64,000 nt of DNA from Gammaproteobacteria bacterium (lineage in GTDB: Bacteria; Pseudomonadota; Gammaproteobacteria; Pseudomonadales; Azotimanducaceae). Shown here one piece after another: positions 26,583 through 36,053 of this stretch. A program made the position numbers and the translations under genes. The stretch lies in the NCBI GenBank assembly GCA_026708185.1, contig JAPOVK010000019.1:62001-126000 (forward strand), given 5' to 3'. The notes under the pieces were generated by a model. That model was not told where the DNA came from. It ran no database searches and saw nothing but the letters and a program-made list of their open reading frames with translations. Position 1 is the stretch's first letter; every line of letters starts with the position of its first letter.

Positions 26583-28573
26583 ACGGCGCCGCCAGCACGA
26601 CCACGCCGGAGCGCAACTACGCCGCCTTCGACCAGGAGTTGACGCACCAGGCCCTGAACGTTCGGCTGTTCCTGCGACTCCTGAAGTGGACCAAGCCGTA
26701 TCGCATCACGCTGATCGCGAGCGCCGTACTCATCATCATCGGCTCCGGCCTGGCTTCGCTGACGCCGGTTCTGCAGAACCGCATCATCATCGACGAAATC
26801 CTCGCGCCGAACGCGGCCGCGAGCGAGATGCCGCACTACCACCTGCTGACGGTGCTCAACTGGCTGACAGAGACATTGCCCCTAGGGCCGTTGACCGCCG
26901 CGGTTCTGATGTACGTCGCGATGTTCATGTTGCAGACGTTCCTGCAGCTCGCTCAACAGTTGCTTTTGACCAGCGGCGCGCTGAAGACGCTGCGCGACTT
27001 GCGCATCGACCTGTTCGCCACGCTGGAGAGCAAGCCCGCGTCCTTCTACGACCACGTCGCGGTCGGCCGCGTCATGACGCGCGTCACCAACGACGTGGAG
27101 AACCTGTTCGAACTGCTCGTCGGATTCGTGGGCCGGGCAGGCGTCGTCTTCCCGTTCTTCATCTCGCTCGCGATCATGCTCGACATGAGCGTCCACCTGA
27201 CCAGCGTGGGTCTCGCGATCATTCCCTTCGCTGCGCTTGCCACCTACTACTTCCGCAAGGTCATGCGCCAGATCTTCCGGCGCATCCGCGACTCCGTCTC
27301 GTCGCTCAACCAATACATGCAGGAAGACCTGATCGGCATCGAGGTGGTGCAGATCTCCGGTCGCGAGCCGATGAATTCCGAGCAGTACGGCGAACTGAAC
27401 CGCGCCAACCGCCGCCACGAGTACCACGCCATCAACTACGAGGTGGTGTTCGAGACCTTCAACATGAGCCTCGCCAGCGTGGCCACGGTGTGCATCCTGT
27501 GGTTCGGCGGCGGCCAAGTGGTCCAGGAGCAGATCAGTCTCGGCGTGCTCATCATGTTCACCCACTACATCAACATGATGATCCACCCCGTCGAATCCGT
27601 CGGCCGGTTTTTCAACACCCTGTTCCGGTCCATGGCGTCTGGCGAGCGCATCTTCCAGGCCCTCGACTGGGACGAGCGGCTGCACGAGCCCGAGAACCCC
27701 GTCGCGCTGCCGGAGCGGCTCGACGGCGAGGTCGAGTTCCGCAACACGGTTTTCGCCTACCCCGGCGGCGAGCCCGTCCTGCACGGCATCTCGTTCAAGA
27801 TCGCCCCCGGCGAGAAGCTGGCGATCGTCGGCCCCACCGGGTCGGGCAAGAGCACGATCATCCGTCTGCTGGCGCGCTTCTACGACTTCGACGACGGCAT
27901 GATCTTCTTAGACGGGACGGACGTGAACCAGATCGCGAGCAGCGACCTGCGCAAGCGCGTGGGCGTCGTGCTGCAGGACTTCCACATCTTCTCGGGCACC
28001 GTGCTCGACAACATCTCGCTCAACAGCCCCGAAATCACCCGCGAACGCGCCATGTGGGCCGCGCGGGTGGTCAACGCCGACCCGTTCATCCAGGAACTCA
28101 CCGACGGCTACGACACCGAACTCGCCGAGCGCGGCCACAACCTCTCGCAGGGCCAGCAGCAGTTGCTGGCGTTCGCGCGCGTGCTCGCCTCGGACCCCGA
28201 GATCCTCGTCCTCGACGAGGCGACCTCGAGCATCGACACCGGCACCGAACTCGTCATCCAGGACGCCCTGCACAAGCTCACCGAAGGGCGCACGTCGATC
28301 ATCATCGCGCACCGGCTGCAGACCATCCAGGAATGCGACCGCGTTCTCGTCCTGCACCACGGCGTCGTCAAGGAACTCGGTACCCACGAGGAACTGATCG
28401 CGCACCGCGGCATCTACTACACCCTCCACGAGTTGCAGTTCCAGGACAGCAAGGTCGCCGCGGAGCTCACCGGCGAGAAGAAGGAGACCAAGCCGCGGCT
28501 CCGCTGGGTGGACCGAAGCGGCGACGTTGACGAGGAACCACCGTTCTCTGAAGGCGGGATGAGCGCCGGCTGA
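26579..28573 (+). CDS. ABC exporter half-transporter, catalytic subunit (pair 3, BmrD/YheH-like)
   Basis: This 664-residue TMD-NBD protein has Walker A GPTGSGKS, Q-loop LQDFHIF, an unusual signature LSQGQ, Walker B LVLDEATSS with catalytic Glu, and H-loop AHRLQ. It supplies the catalytic Glu while its partner supplies the LSGGQ, the usual division in this family. The start ATG 26579 overlaps the upstream stop. The C-terminal tail of about 40 residues is charged. It forms the last exporter gene of the 13-kb block. Confidence 0.9.
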   Translation: MNGAASTTTPERNYAAFDQELTHQALNVRLFLRLLKWTKPYRITLIASAVLIIIGSGLASLTPVLQNRIIIDEILAPNAAASEMPHYHLLTVLNWLTETLPLGPLTAAVLMYVAMFMLQTFLQLAQQLLLTSGALKTLRDLRIDLFATLESKPASFYDHVAVGRVMTRVTNDVENLFELLVGFVGRAGVVFPFFISLAIMLDMSVHLTSVGLAIIPFAALATYYFRKVMRQIFRRIRDSVSSLNQYMQEDLIGIEVVQISGREPMNSEQYGELNRANRRHEYHAINYEVVFETFNMSLASVATVCILWFGGGQVVQEQISLGVLIMFTHYINMMIHPVESVGRFFNTLFRSMASGERIFQALDWDERLHEPENPVALPERLDGEVEFRNTVFAYPGGEPVLHGISFKIAPGEKLAIVGPTGSGKSTIIRLLARFYDFDDGMIFLDGTDVNQIASSDLRKRVGVVLQDFHIFSGTVLDNISLNSPEITRERAMWAARVVNADPFIQELTDGYDTELAERGHNLSQGQQQLLAFARVLASDPEILVLDEATSSIDTGTELVIQDALHKLTEGRTSIIIAHRLQTIQECDRVLVLHHGVVKELGTHEELIAHRGIYYTLHELQFQDSKVAAELTGEKKETKPRLRWVDRSGDVDEEPPFSEGGMSAG

Positions 28574-28647
28574 CCCCGCAGCAGCGGCCCTGACGAGCGC
28601 GAGATCCTGCGCATGGTAGTCTCCGCGTCAGACAGTGGAGGGTCGCC

Positions 28648-30327
28648 ATGCGTCTTCACGCGTTGGCCACTGCACCCGCTTCACGGCACGCCACACGGGC
28701 TAGCACGAGCGGCGCGACGAGAGCCACGGCGCTCGCCGTTTCCGCGTTGCTCGCCGTCGGCGTGGTCCTCGTCGCTTGGTACGTGACGGCACCACCTCGG
28801 TGGGAGCAAGCCCCACGCGCCTCCGACCCACCGCCCCAAGCGCGGCCCGCGGTAACGTCTCCGGAACCGTCGCCGCACAGGGCGCGTCCGGACTTCATAG
28901 AGACCGCCGCGATCATGCCTGACTCCGCCCGCAACAAGGCGCTCTACGACCTGCTCGACGGTGCCGATCGCCTGCGTGTCGAAAGTCTGCTCGGCCAAGT
29001 TCGTGATCTGCCGGCGTCGCCGCATCGCACCGACGTGGTCCGCGTCCTCTACATCCACTTCGCGTCGATCGACCCCACGGCGGCTGCGGACCATGTGCTC
29101 GCCGTACGCTACCAGCCGTCGTGGCTGGCCGCCGTCTTTCGTGTCTGGGCGCACTCGGACTTGGACGCCGCAGTCCGCCACGCGCAGTCCCTGGACACTT
29201 CACCCAAGGGCGTGGTGGCACGGGCGCTCCTGGAGATGGACCTGGCGCCGTGGCAGCAGGAGATGATCGCCGAGAACCTCGATGCCGGGATGCTGCTTGC
29301 CGCGTTGCACGCCCGCGAGGAACTCGCGTCGACAACACCGCAACAAGCCTGGACGAACGCCTTGTCGCTGCCTGCCGGAGGGCAGCAGGACCGACGGCTC
29401 GGCATGGCGGCGTTAGCCTGGGCGAAAGAGGATCCTGCCGCAGCGTTGCGTGCCATTGGTGAGTACACCGGCAACGCCGGTCGCTGGATGGCTGGGCGCG
29501 TACTGGCCGATTGGGCCAAGTCGGATCGCCCCGCCGCCTTGCGCTGGCTGTCGGAACAGGAGGTCAGCGACCGCGCGAAGACGCAGGCGTGGATGCTCGC
29601 CGCAGCGATCGCGGAAACCGACATCAACGCGGCGCTCGACGCCATCGACCGGATGCCGGCGTGGGCGCAGCCGGACGCAAAGACCGCGATCCTGGAACCT
29701 TGGCTCCGCGCCGACCTGCCGGCGGTTCTCGAGTGGTTCGCGTCGCAACCCCTCGCGGACCAACAGAGTTTCCGCCACACAGTCGCCCGCGCATTTGCCC
29801 GTCGCGACCCGGAACAGGCTTTGCATTGGGCGCTGACCACGGACCGCAAAGTGCGCGAAGGGATTGTCGACGCGGTGTTCCAGTGGATTGACGACAAGAC
29901 AACCGCCGAGGGGCTTTTCCGGCGCATCGACGACCCTCAACTCAGGGCCGGATTGGTTTGGAAGCTTCACTTCGACTACGCGCCGGATGACCCGGGGGCC
30001 GCGCTGCGCTGGGCCGATAGTTTCGATCCGGCCACGCGCGACCGGCTGAGAGGCTTGACCTACCAAACCTGGGCTGAACGGGACCCCGACGGCGCGATGC
30101 GCGAAGTGCTCCGGCTCAAGGATTCCGCGCTTCGCGACGACGCGGCAAGTCACGTGATCGCAGGACTTCTGGACGCATTCCACATCCAGGCTGCCGAGCG
30201 GTTGTTCGCGACGCTCGAGACTGCGGATGCGCGGCGCACTGCCGCGTTCGACCTCTACAGGTACTACACGGACACCGACCCCGATCCGGCAAAAGCCGCA
30301 ACCTACATGGCGGTCATCAACTCCTAG
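28648..30327 (+). CDS. membrane-anchored helical-repeat protein, function unknown
   Basis: This 559-residue protein has a basic N-terminus, one membrane helix at about residues 28-46, and a Pro-rich linker (about 47-85). A purely helical repeat domain follows in which W-x-x-x-D-P/D-x-x-A-A units recur (for example WAKEDPAAALRA, WAKSDRPAALRWL, WALTTDRKV, WAERDPDGAMREVL). The repeats resemble HEAT/TPR-like solenoids without matching a named family that I can assign. ATG 28648 follows a good GGAGGG ribosome site. It lies 74 bases after the exporter block and could be co-transcribed. I infer a periplasmic interaction protein. Confidence 0.7.
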   Translation: MRLHALATAPASRHATRASTSGATRATALAVSALLAVGVVLVAWYVTAPPRWEQAPRASDPPPQARPAVTSPEPSPHRARPDFIETAAIMPDSARNKALYDLLDGADRLRVESLLGQVRDLPASPHRTDVVRVLYIHFASIDPTAAADHVLAVRYQPSWLAAVFRVWAHSDLDAAVRHAQSLDTSPKGVVARALLEMDLAPWQQEMIAENLDAGMLLAALHAREELASTTPQQAWTNALSLPAGGQQDRRLGMAALAWAKEDPAAALRAIGEYTGNAGRWMAGRVLADWAKSDRPAALRWLSEQEVSDRAKTQAWMLAAAIAETDINAALDAIDRMPAWAQPDAKTAILEPWLRADLPAVLEWFASQPLADQQSFRHTVARAFARRDPEQALHWALTTDRKVREGIVDAVFQWIDDKTTAEGLFRRIDDPQLRAGLVWKLHFDYAPDDPGAALRWADSFDPATRDRLRGLTYQTWAERDPDGAMREVLRLKDSALRDDAASHVIAGLLDAFHIQAAERLFATLETADARRTAAFDLYRYYTDTDPDPAKAATYMAVINS

Positions 30328-30395
30328 AGTGCGAGTCGGCTCGCCGGTGCGCGATCGCCCACGACGGATTCGCTATCGCCTACGGGACGCCGCGC

Positions 30396-31529
30396 TCAGA
30401 TCACCCCGTGGGGCTCCAACCCAAGAAAGAACTGCCCCGCGGTCTCGTAGTGCGCTTCCCGGCCTTGCACCTGTTGCGTGATGACGTGGATGTCCTGGAA
30501 GCGGCGCTGGATCGCGCGGTCGTGGAAGATCGACGTCGAGCCGCTCAAGTTGTAGGCGATGTCCACGACCTCGGCCGACTGGCGGATGGCATGGGTGCCC
30601 GCCATCCGCAAGGCGATGCGATGCGCCATCGTGATCTCGCCCGTGGCCTTGACGGCGCGCCAGACGGATCCAGCCGAGTCGAAGAGCATCGCCTTGGCGG
30701 CGCGCCACTTGGCTTCCGCCATGCCGACCTGGCGCTGGATCACTGGGTCTTCGCAGAGCGGTCGGCTGCCGAAACGGGGCCGCTTGTCGCTGCACAACTC
30801 GATGGTGGTGTCGAGGGCGGCTCGCGAGACGCCCAAGGCGACACAACCGAAGCCGCAGGCGAAGAGAAGGCCTTGGGGAATCACGTAGATCGGGCCGGGC
30901 TCGCGCGAGGGCACGTCCATGCGCATGGTGTGCGCGGCCGGGACGAACAGGTCGTCGACGCGGAAGCTGAAGCTCCCGGTGCCGCGCAGGCCGCTGACCT
31001 GCCAGACATCGATGAACTCGACATCCGCCCGTGGTAGCAGGTGAAGGCGCGGGGGCTTGCCGCGCCCGCCCGAGACCGCCGCCAGCCAGTTGGCGTGGCG
31101 ACAGCCGCTCGAGAACATCCAGCGTCCGGTGAGCCGGAAGCCGCCGTCGACCTCGTCGACCTCGACGGCGCCTTGCGGCGGGCCGTTACCGACCACCGTC
31201 TCAGGATTGCCCCACACCTCCGCAGCCAACGCGGCCGGGGCACGGCAACTAGTTGTCGCCCACACCGCACCCTGGTTGAAGCACCAGCCGACACTGCCGT
31301 CGGCATAGGCGATCGTGCGCACGACGTCGAGGTAGTCCAGCCAGTCCATCTCCTCGCCGCCTACGGAGCGCGGAACCAGGAGCCGGAACATACCGTTGCG
31401 CTTCATCTCGTCGGCAAGCACCACGGGAAGCTCACGGTTCGCGTCGATGTCGTCGGCGGCCGCGGTGATGCGCGGCGCGAGGGCCTGGGCGCGCGCCAGG
31501 GGCGACAGATCACCGTTGTCGGTATCCAT
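30396..31529 (-). CDS. acyl-CoA dehydrogenase-fold flavoprotein (HsaA-like monooxygenase type)
   Basis: This 377-residue protein has the acyl-CoA dehydrogenase fold. The N-terminal helical domain contains FRLLVPRSVGGEEMDW and ADGSVGWCFNQGA, the middle beta-domain has GGFRLTGRWMFSSGC, and the C-terminal helices have GSTSIFHDRAIQRRFQDIHVITQQ. The GxWxFxSG block is typical of group D flavin monooxygenases such as HsaA rather than true acyl-CoA dehydrogenases. I infer an FMNH2/FADH2-dependent hydroxylase whose reductase is not next door. It is transcribed divergently from the polyprenyl synthase with only 30 bases between starts. Confidence 0.82.
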   Translation of the reverse strand: MDTDNGDLSPLARAQALAPRITAAADDIDANRELPVVLADEMKRNGMFRLLVPRSVGGEEMDWLDYLDVVRTIAYADGSVGWCFNQGAVWATTSCRAPAALAAEVWGNPETVVGNGPPQGAVEVDEVDGGFRLTGRWMFSSGCRHANWLAAVSGGRGKPPRLHLLPRADVEFIDVWQVSGLRGTGSFSFRVDDLFVPAAHTMRMDVPSREPGPIYVIPQGLLFACGFGCVALGVSRAALDTTIELCSDKRPRFGSRPLCEDPVIQRQVGMAEAKWRAAKAMLFDSAGSVWRAVKATGEITMAHRIALRMAGTHAIRQSAEVVDIAYNLSGSTSIFHDRAIQRRFQDIHVITQQVQGREAHYETAGQFFLGLEPHGVI

Positions 31530-31559
31530 CCGCAGGAGTTTACTGCATGATGTTCGGTC

Positions 31560-32414
31560 GTGAACGACGCCGAACGAGTCGACGCGGTTCTCGACGGTGT
31601 GCTTCCGCGAGTCCCGCTAATCGAACCACTGCCCGCTGCGATGCGCTACGCCGTCCTCGGCGGCGGTAAGCGGATTCGACCGCGGCTCGTGTACGCCGCC
31701 GGGCGTTTGGCGGGTGCATCCCTGGAATCCCTCGACGCAGCAGCGGCCGCTGTCGAACTCATCCATGCCTATTCGCTGATTCACGACGACCTGCCGGCCA
31801 TGGACGACGACGATTTGCGCCGCGGTCGCCCGACCGTGCACCGCCAGTTCGACGAGGCGACCGCGATCCTGGCCGGCGATGCCCTGCAAGCGCTGGCCTT
31901 CGAAGTCGTCGCCGACGCCGAGGTCGATACCACCACCGTGCAGGCCTGGGTGAAACTGCTCGCCGAGGCCGCCGGACACGGCGGGATGGTGGGCGGCCAG
32001 GTGCTCGACCTCGCCGGCGAGAACCGCGCTCTCGATCAAGGCGAACTCGAAGCGCTGCATCGACGCAAGACCGGCGCGCTGATCCACGCGGCGGTCATGA
32101 TGGGCGGTGTCGCCGGACACCTCGCACCCGACGAGTTGGCGAGGTTAGGCCGGTTCGGTGCGGAAATCGGGCTCGCGTTCCAGATCCAGGACGACTTCTT
32201 GGACGCGACCACGGCCACGGAAGTGCTCGGCAAGCCGCAGGGGTCGGATGCCCGCCAAGGCAAGTCGACCTACGTGAGCCTGCTGGGCATCGAGCGAGCG
32301 CGTGCGCACGCGGTGGCGACATACCTTGCCGCATGCGGGCACCTGTCGGCGTTCGACGACCGCGCCGAGGGTCTGCTGGCAATCGCCCGGCACATCGTGG
32401 AAAGGAAGAAGTGA
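31560..32414 (+). CDS. ispA: short-chain polyprenyl diphosphate synthase (farnesyl/geranyl type)
   Basis: This 284-residue trans-prenyltransferase condenses isopentenyl diphosphate with allylic diphosphates. The first Asp-rich motif is DDLPAMDDDDLRRGRPT and the second is FQIQDDFLD; GGKRIRP near the N-terminus binds diphosphate. The two extra residues in the first motif are typical of bacterial IspA. The start is GTG 31560. The usual xseB and dxs neighbours are absent; instead an ankyrin protein starts within its stop codon (GTGA). Product chain length cannot be fixed from sequence. Confidence 0.88.
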   Translation: MNDAERVDAVLDGVLPRVPLIEPLPAAMRYAVLGGGKRIRPRLVYAAGRLAGASLESLDAAAAAVELIHAYSLIHDDLPAMDDDDLRRGRPTVHRQFDEATAILAGDALQALAFEVVADAEVDTTTVQAWVKLLAEAAGHGGMVGGQVLDLAGENRALDQGELEALHRRKTGALIHAAVMMGGVAGHLAPDELARLGRFGAEIGLAFQIQDDFLDATTATEVLGKPQGSDARQGKSTYVSLLGIERARAHAVATYLAACGHLSAFDDRAEGLLAIARHIVERKK

Positions 32415-34024
32415 CCATCGAACTGATCAAACCCATCGAACTGACCGCCCAGGACAAGGACTGGACGGACACGTGGCGCAGCGACGACGTCTGGGCCGTC
32501 CTCAACGCCGCACGCGACGGCGATGCGGCGACATTGCGCGCCCTGCTTACCCGAGATCCGACACTCGTCCGAGCCGAATACTGGTACACCCCGCCCCTGC
32601 ACTTCGCCGTGCGGGAAGGCCATCTCGAGGCGGTGAAGCTCATCGTAGAGGCCGGTGGCGATCTCACGCACCGGTCGCTCCACGGCGGCGAAACGCTCCT
32701 GCAGATCGCCGAGGACCGGGACCGGGACGATGTCGCGCAGTACCTGCGCGGCGAACTCGAGCGGCACGCCGGGTCGGACGGTACGCGCCACGCCATTCAC
32801 GAGGCCGTCGCGAACGATGACCTCTCCGGCGCGCAAGAACTGCTGCGCGCGGATCCGAGCCTGAGCGACCGCGGCGACGCCCTAGGGAGGCGACCACTTC
32901 ACCTCGCCGTCGACACCGGCAGCCAGGCGATGGTCGACCTCCTGCTGCGCCACGGCGCGGACGTCGACGGCGCGGGGTTCAGCGCCGAGGAACGGCTCGG
33001 CGGCGACGGTTTTCGACCGATCACCCTAGCCCTCTGGCATACGCCCTACTGGCGGCAACGCAACGACTACGCCATGGTCCGGCACCTGCTCGCGCGCGGC
33101 GCCCGCTACACCATCACGGTTGCCGCGGCCCTTGGCGATGCGGAACGCCTCCGCGAAGTCCTTGCCCAGGACAAGGCGCTTGCCAACGACCTCGAGTCGT
33201 GCGGTAAGCGGCCGCTCTCTGCGGCAGCCGAACGGGGCCACGGCGAGATCGTCGACGTGCTGCTCGATGCCGGTGCCGATCCCACGCTGCCGGAAGGCCC
33301 GATGTGCCCCCATGGGAACGCGTTGTGGAGCGCCGCTCGCTTCGGGCATGCCGCCATCGCCGAACGCCTGCTCGCCGCGGGCGCGGATCCCAATGGCTAC
33401 ATGGAGTCCTCTGGTACGCCGACCGGATCCGCCAAGGACGCCGACATGCGCGCCCTGCTCTACCGCTACGGTGGCCGCGTCGGCATCGACCAGCACGTCC
33501 ACGAAGGCGGGATCGATGCGGTCGCGGCGCTGCTGGACGCCAAACCCGAACTGTTCGACGAGATCCGCACCACCGAGGCCTTTACGCTGGCGGTGTCCGC
33601 CGGGCACGAGGCGATCGTTCGCTTGCTGTTGGCGCGCGGCCTGCGCGTGCCCCCGGTCGTGACCTATTGCCAGAGCTACCTGTGGCGTTCGGCCGACCTG
33701 GCACGCCTGCTCCTCGCACACGGCATGGACGCAAGCCTGCCGAATTGGCAACGGGTGACGCCGCTACACAATCTCGCTGCGAACGGCGACATCGACAAGG
33801 CAAAGCTCTTCCTGGAGTTCGGCGCCGATGCCAACGCGGTGGACGAGGAGTACCGGACCAGCCCGCTCGGCTGGGCCGCGCGCACGGGCCAAGCTGATTT
33901 CGTCCGCTTCGCGCTGGGGCACGGGTTCGAGCCTTCGCTGCCGTCCGCCCCGGACTGGGCCCAGCCGGTCTCATGGGCGCGACGGCGTGGCCACGCGGCC
34001 ATCGTGGGCATGTTGGCGCCGTAG
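32411..34024 (+). CDS. ankyrin-repeat protein
   Basis: This protein of about 537 residues is made of ankyrin repeats throughout: PPLHFAVREGHLEAVKLIVEAG, RPLHLAVDTGSQAMVDLLLRHGAD, RPLSAAAERGHGEIVDVLLDAGAD and TPLHNLAANGDIDKAKLFLEFGAD are clear. The start GTG 32411 overlaps the ispA stop; a longer frame from 32333 would run inside ispA and is unlikely. No signal peptide or catalytic domain is visible, so it is presumably cytoplasmic and binds other proteins. Coupling to ispA is unusual and its partner is unknown. Confidence 0.85.
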   Translation: MTIELIKPIELTAQDKDWTDTWRSDDVWAVLNAARDGDAATLRALLTRDPTLVRAEYWYTPPLHFAVREGHLEAVKLIVEAGGDLTHRSLHGGETLLQIAEDRDRDDVAQYLRGELERHAGSDGTRHAIHEAVANDDLSGAQELLRADPSLSDRGDALGRRPLHLAVDTGSQAMVDLLLRHGADVDGAGFSAEERLGGDGFRPITLALWHTPYWRQRNDYAMVRHLLARGARYTITVAAALGDAERLREVLAQDKALANDLESCGKRPLSAAAERGHGEIVDVLLDAGADPTLPEGPMCPHGNALWSAARFGHAAIAERLLAAGADPNGYMESSGTPTGSAKDADMRALLYRYGGRVGIDQHVHEGGIDAVAALLDAKPELFDEIRTTEAFTLAVSAGHEAIVRLLLARGLRVPPVVTYCQSYLWRSADLARLLLAHGMDASLPNWQRVTPLHNLAANGDIDKAKLFLEFGADANAVDEEYRTSPLGWAARTGQADFVRFALGHGFEPSLPSAPDWAQPVSWARRRGHAAIVGMLAP

Positions 34025-34033
34025 GCGCGGCGA

Positions 34034-34876
34034 CTATCCCCGCGCAAACGAACGCGTCGTCGGCAGAAGCATCGGCGTCGACGACTGGTAGTCCGCGTAG
34101 CCCGGGTACTTCTCGGCCGACACCGACTCGGTGAGCCGGATCGAGCCGACGAACACCGCCACCAAGAGGATGATGCCCAGCCCGCTCCAGTGCACCCACT
34201 GCCCCGTCGCCGCGACCGCGAACAGGTAGAAGACGGCCCACTGGCCGAGTTCAGCCGCGTAGTTCGGGTGGCGCGTGTAGCGGAAAAGTCCCGTGGTCAT
34301 GAACGGCTGTGTGACGTCCTCGGCGTTCTCCCGGCGGCGCTTCTTGTCCTGCTGAAACGTCCACATCTGTTGGTCGGCGACGGTCTCGACGGCGAGCAGC
34401 GCGAGGAACAGCACGGCGGCAACGTAGTCCAAGGCGTTGAGGGCTGCGTCCGCATGCAGCCAAGCGGCGTGAATCGGCGCCGTGAACAGCCAGATGATCA
34501 ACATCTGTCCTGGCACGCCGAAGGTGGCGATCACGGCCACGAACGCCGCGGGCGAGAGCCGCTCGCGCATCACGCCCCAGCGATAGTCCTCACCGCCGGG
34601 CCGATACCCGCCCTTGCGCGCGAAGTTGAACGTCAGACGGGCGCCCCACAGGCAGACCAAGAGGGTCATCAGGTTGACGCGCGTCGACGAGAAGGCCAGC
34701 GCGCTCGCTACAACCAGGCAATAGATGGGCGGAGTTAAGGACCAGAGCCGATCGACCCATGAGCACTCCCGCGTCGCGAGCGTGATCAAGAGCACGGCGA
34801 TCGACAGGACGATGCACAGGTCGAGCGCCGTCCCGAACGGCGTCCCGGTCATCGGGTGGGGGATGAAGTTGATCAT
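34034..34876 (-). CDS. DUF1295 membrane protein, steroid 5-alpha-reductase-like
   Basis: This protein of 280 residues has about six to seven membrane helices. The C-terminal block TTGLFRYTRHPNYAAELGQW is the signature of the DUF1295/ICMT-like reductase-methyltransferase superfamily, with an NADPH- or SAM-binding role. ATG 34876 was chosen because it clears the dioxygenase gene just upstream by five bases; the longer frame would overlap it extensively. It forms an operon with the phytanoyl-CoA dioxygenase-like gene. I infer a lipid or steroid-modifying membrane enzyme. Confidence 0.82.
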   Translation of the reverse strand: MINFIPHPMTGTPFGTALDLCIVLSIAVLLITLATRECSWVDRLWSLTPPIYCLVVASALAFSSTRVNLMTLLVCLWGARLTFNFARKGGYRPGGEDYRWGVMRERLSPAAFVAVIATFGVPGQMLIIWLFTAPIHAAWLHADAALNALDYVAAVLFLALLAVETVADQQMWTFQQDKKRRRENAEDVTQPFMTTGLFRYTRHPNYAAELGQWAVFYLFAVAATGQWVHWSGLGIILLVAVFVGSIRLTESVSAEKYPGYADYQSSTPMLLPTTRSFARG

Positions 34877-34881
34877 GCTGC

Positions 34882-35949
34882 CTATCCTTGGGAACCGGCC
34901 GAGACAAAGTCCCATTCCGACCAGTGGTCGCACATCTTGTCCACCGAAGTCCGATAGGGGTCGTAGTCGTCGGGATAGTCGAGAAAGTCCAGGTTCAGCG
35001 CCCGGTCCGGATGGTCCGACACCCCCCAACCCACCACCGGGTCGCCCTCGTGGGGATTCTCCGGGCGAAACCGACGGATCCGGAAGAACACGTTCATGCG
35101 GGGGTCGTCGCTAATGTTCGGCGTCGCCGTGTGCGGCAGGGCGTGCAGGGCGATCACCGCGTCGCCCTCCTCCATCAGCACCGGCGTCAGTTCCGGCCAC
35201 GGCCAAAGCTCGTGCTCGAAGCGCGTCTCGGGGTAGCTCGCCACCATCGCCGGCGGCATGATGCCCGCGAAGGCAGCGTCCTCGCCCATCGCCTGCAGCC
35301 GCGGCCAATCCGGACCGCCGCCGCCGATCGGGCCTCCCTTGTCGCGCTGCCTGCGGAAGAACGCCTCCACGGCCTCGTGGGCGCCGCGCCGCACCGAGAA
35401 CTGCCCCTTGCCCGGCCGCCGCTGGTCGTTCAGGCAGACGGCGACGAGGGCCGTGTAGCTGCCGATTGCGACGGTTCGCTCCCGGTCCTGCCATAGCGGC
35501 GCACCGCCGGCTGGACCGCGCCACTTGGGGTCGCCGTCATGGCCCCAGGTCTCGAGCGTCTCGCCACGGGCCCGAAGCTCGCTGCGGGTGAGCGGACAGA
35601 GTCCCGCCCAGCCGCCGTCGACGTGCGCCCCGGGCGCGGCCTTGGACGTCACCTTGCGGCGGCCAACGGCATCGGTTTCGTTGGGCATGGTGACGGCCAC
35701 CTGGGCGTTTACCGGCGCGGTGTGCGGCCCCATGGTGGCAAGCATCAGCTCGCGCAGCACGGAGTCGTTGTAGAGGCCGTTGATCGCGGGGGTGTCGCCG
35801 TAGACGATCCGGCTGGGATCGTCGTTGATCAATGCCTTGGCGCGGGCAGTCAGATCGCGTGACACCGCGCGTCGGAGAACCACGAAACCGTCGTCCTTGA
35901 GCGTGCGCTGCTCTTCAGCGGTTAGGTGGGTCGAGTGCGGTTCTGACAT
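34882..35949 (-). CDS. phytanoyl-CoA dioxygenase (PhyH) family protein
   Basis: This protein of 355 residues starts at ATG 35949 (MSEPHSTHLTAEEQRTLKDDGFVVL, the usual N-terminal F-V-V-L block). The Fe(II) ligands are likely the HVDGGW His/Asp and a His in LHALPHTATPN, with Arg in the following DDPRMNVFFR for 2-oxoglutarate. Reaction type is 2-oxoglutarate-dependent hydroxylation; the substrate is unknown. The upstream 58 codons in the open frame are probably not translated. The DUF1295 gene follows five bases downstream. It is divergent from the small antitoxin-like gene at 36054. Confidence 0.85.
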   Translation of the reverse strand: MSEPHSTHLTAEEQRTLKDDGFVVLRRAVSRDLTARAKALINDDPSRIVYGDTPAINGLYNDSVLRELMLATMGPHTAPVNAQVAVTMPNETDAVGRRKVTSKAAPGAHVDGGWAGLCPLTRSELRARGETLETWGHDGDPKWRGPAGGAPLWQDRERTVAIGSYTALVAVCLNDQRRPGKGQFSVRRGAHEAVEAFFRRQRDKGGPIGGGGPDWPRLQAMGEDAAFAGIMPPAMVASYPETRFEHELWPWPELTPVLMEEGDAVIALHALPHTATPNISDDPRMNVFFRIRRFRPENPHEGDPVVGWGVSDHPDRALNLDFLDYPDDYDPYRTSVDKMCDHWSEWDFVSAGSQG

Positions 35950-36053
35950 GTTCGGGCGTGCTTTGCGTTGACGGCGTCGAGTAGCATACCAATCCGTACT
36001 TGGCCCGCGGCCTTCGCTAGATGATGCGCCGCAACGGATCTGGCTGGTAAGCC

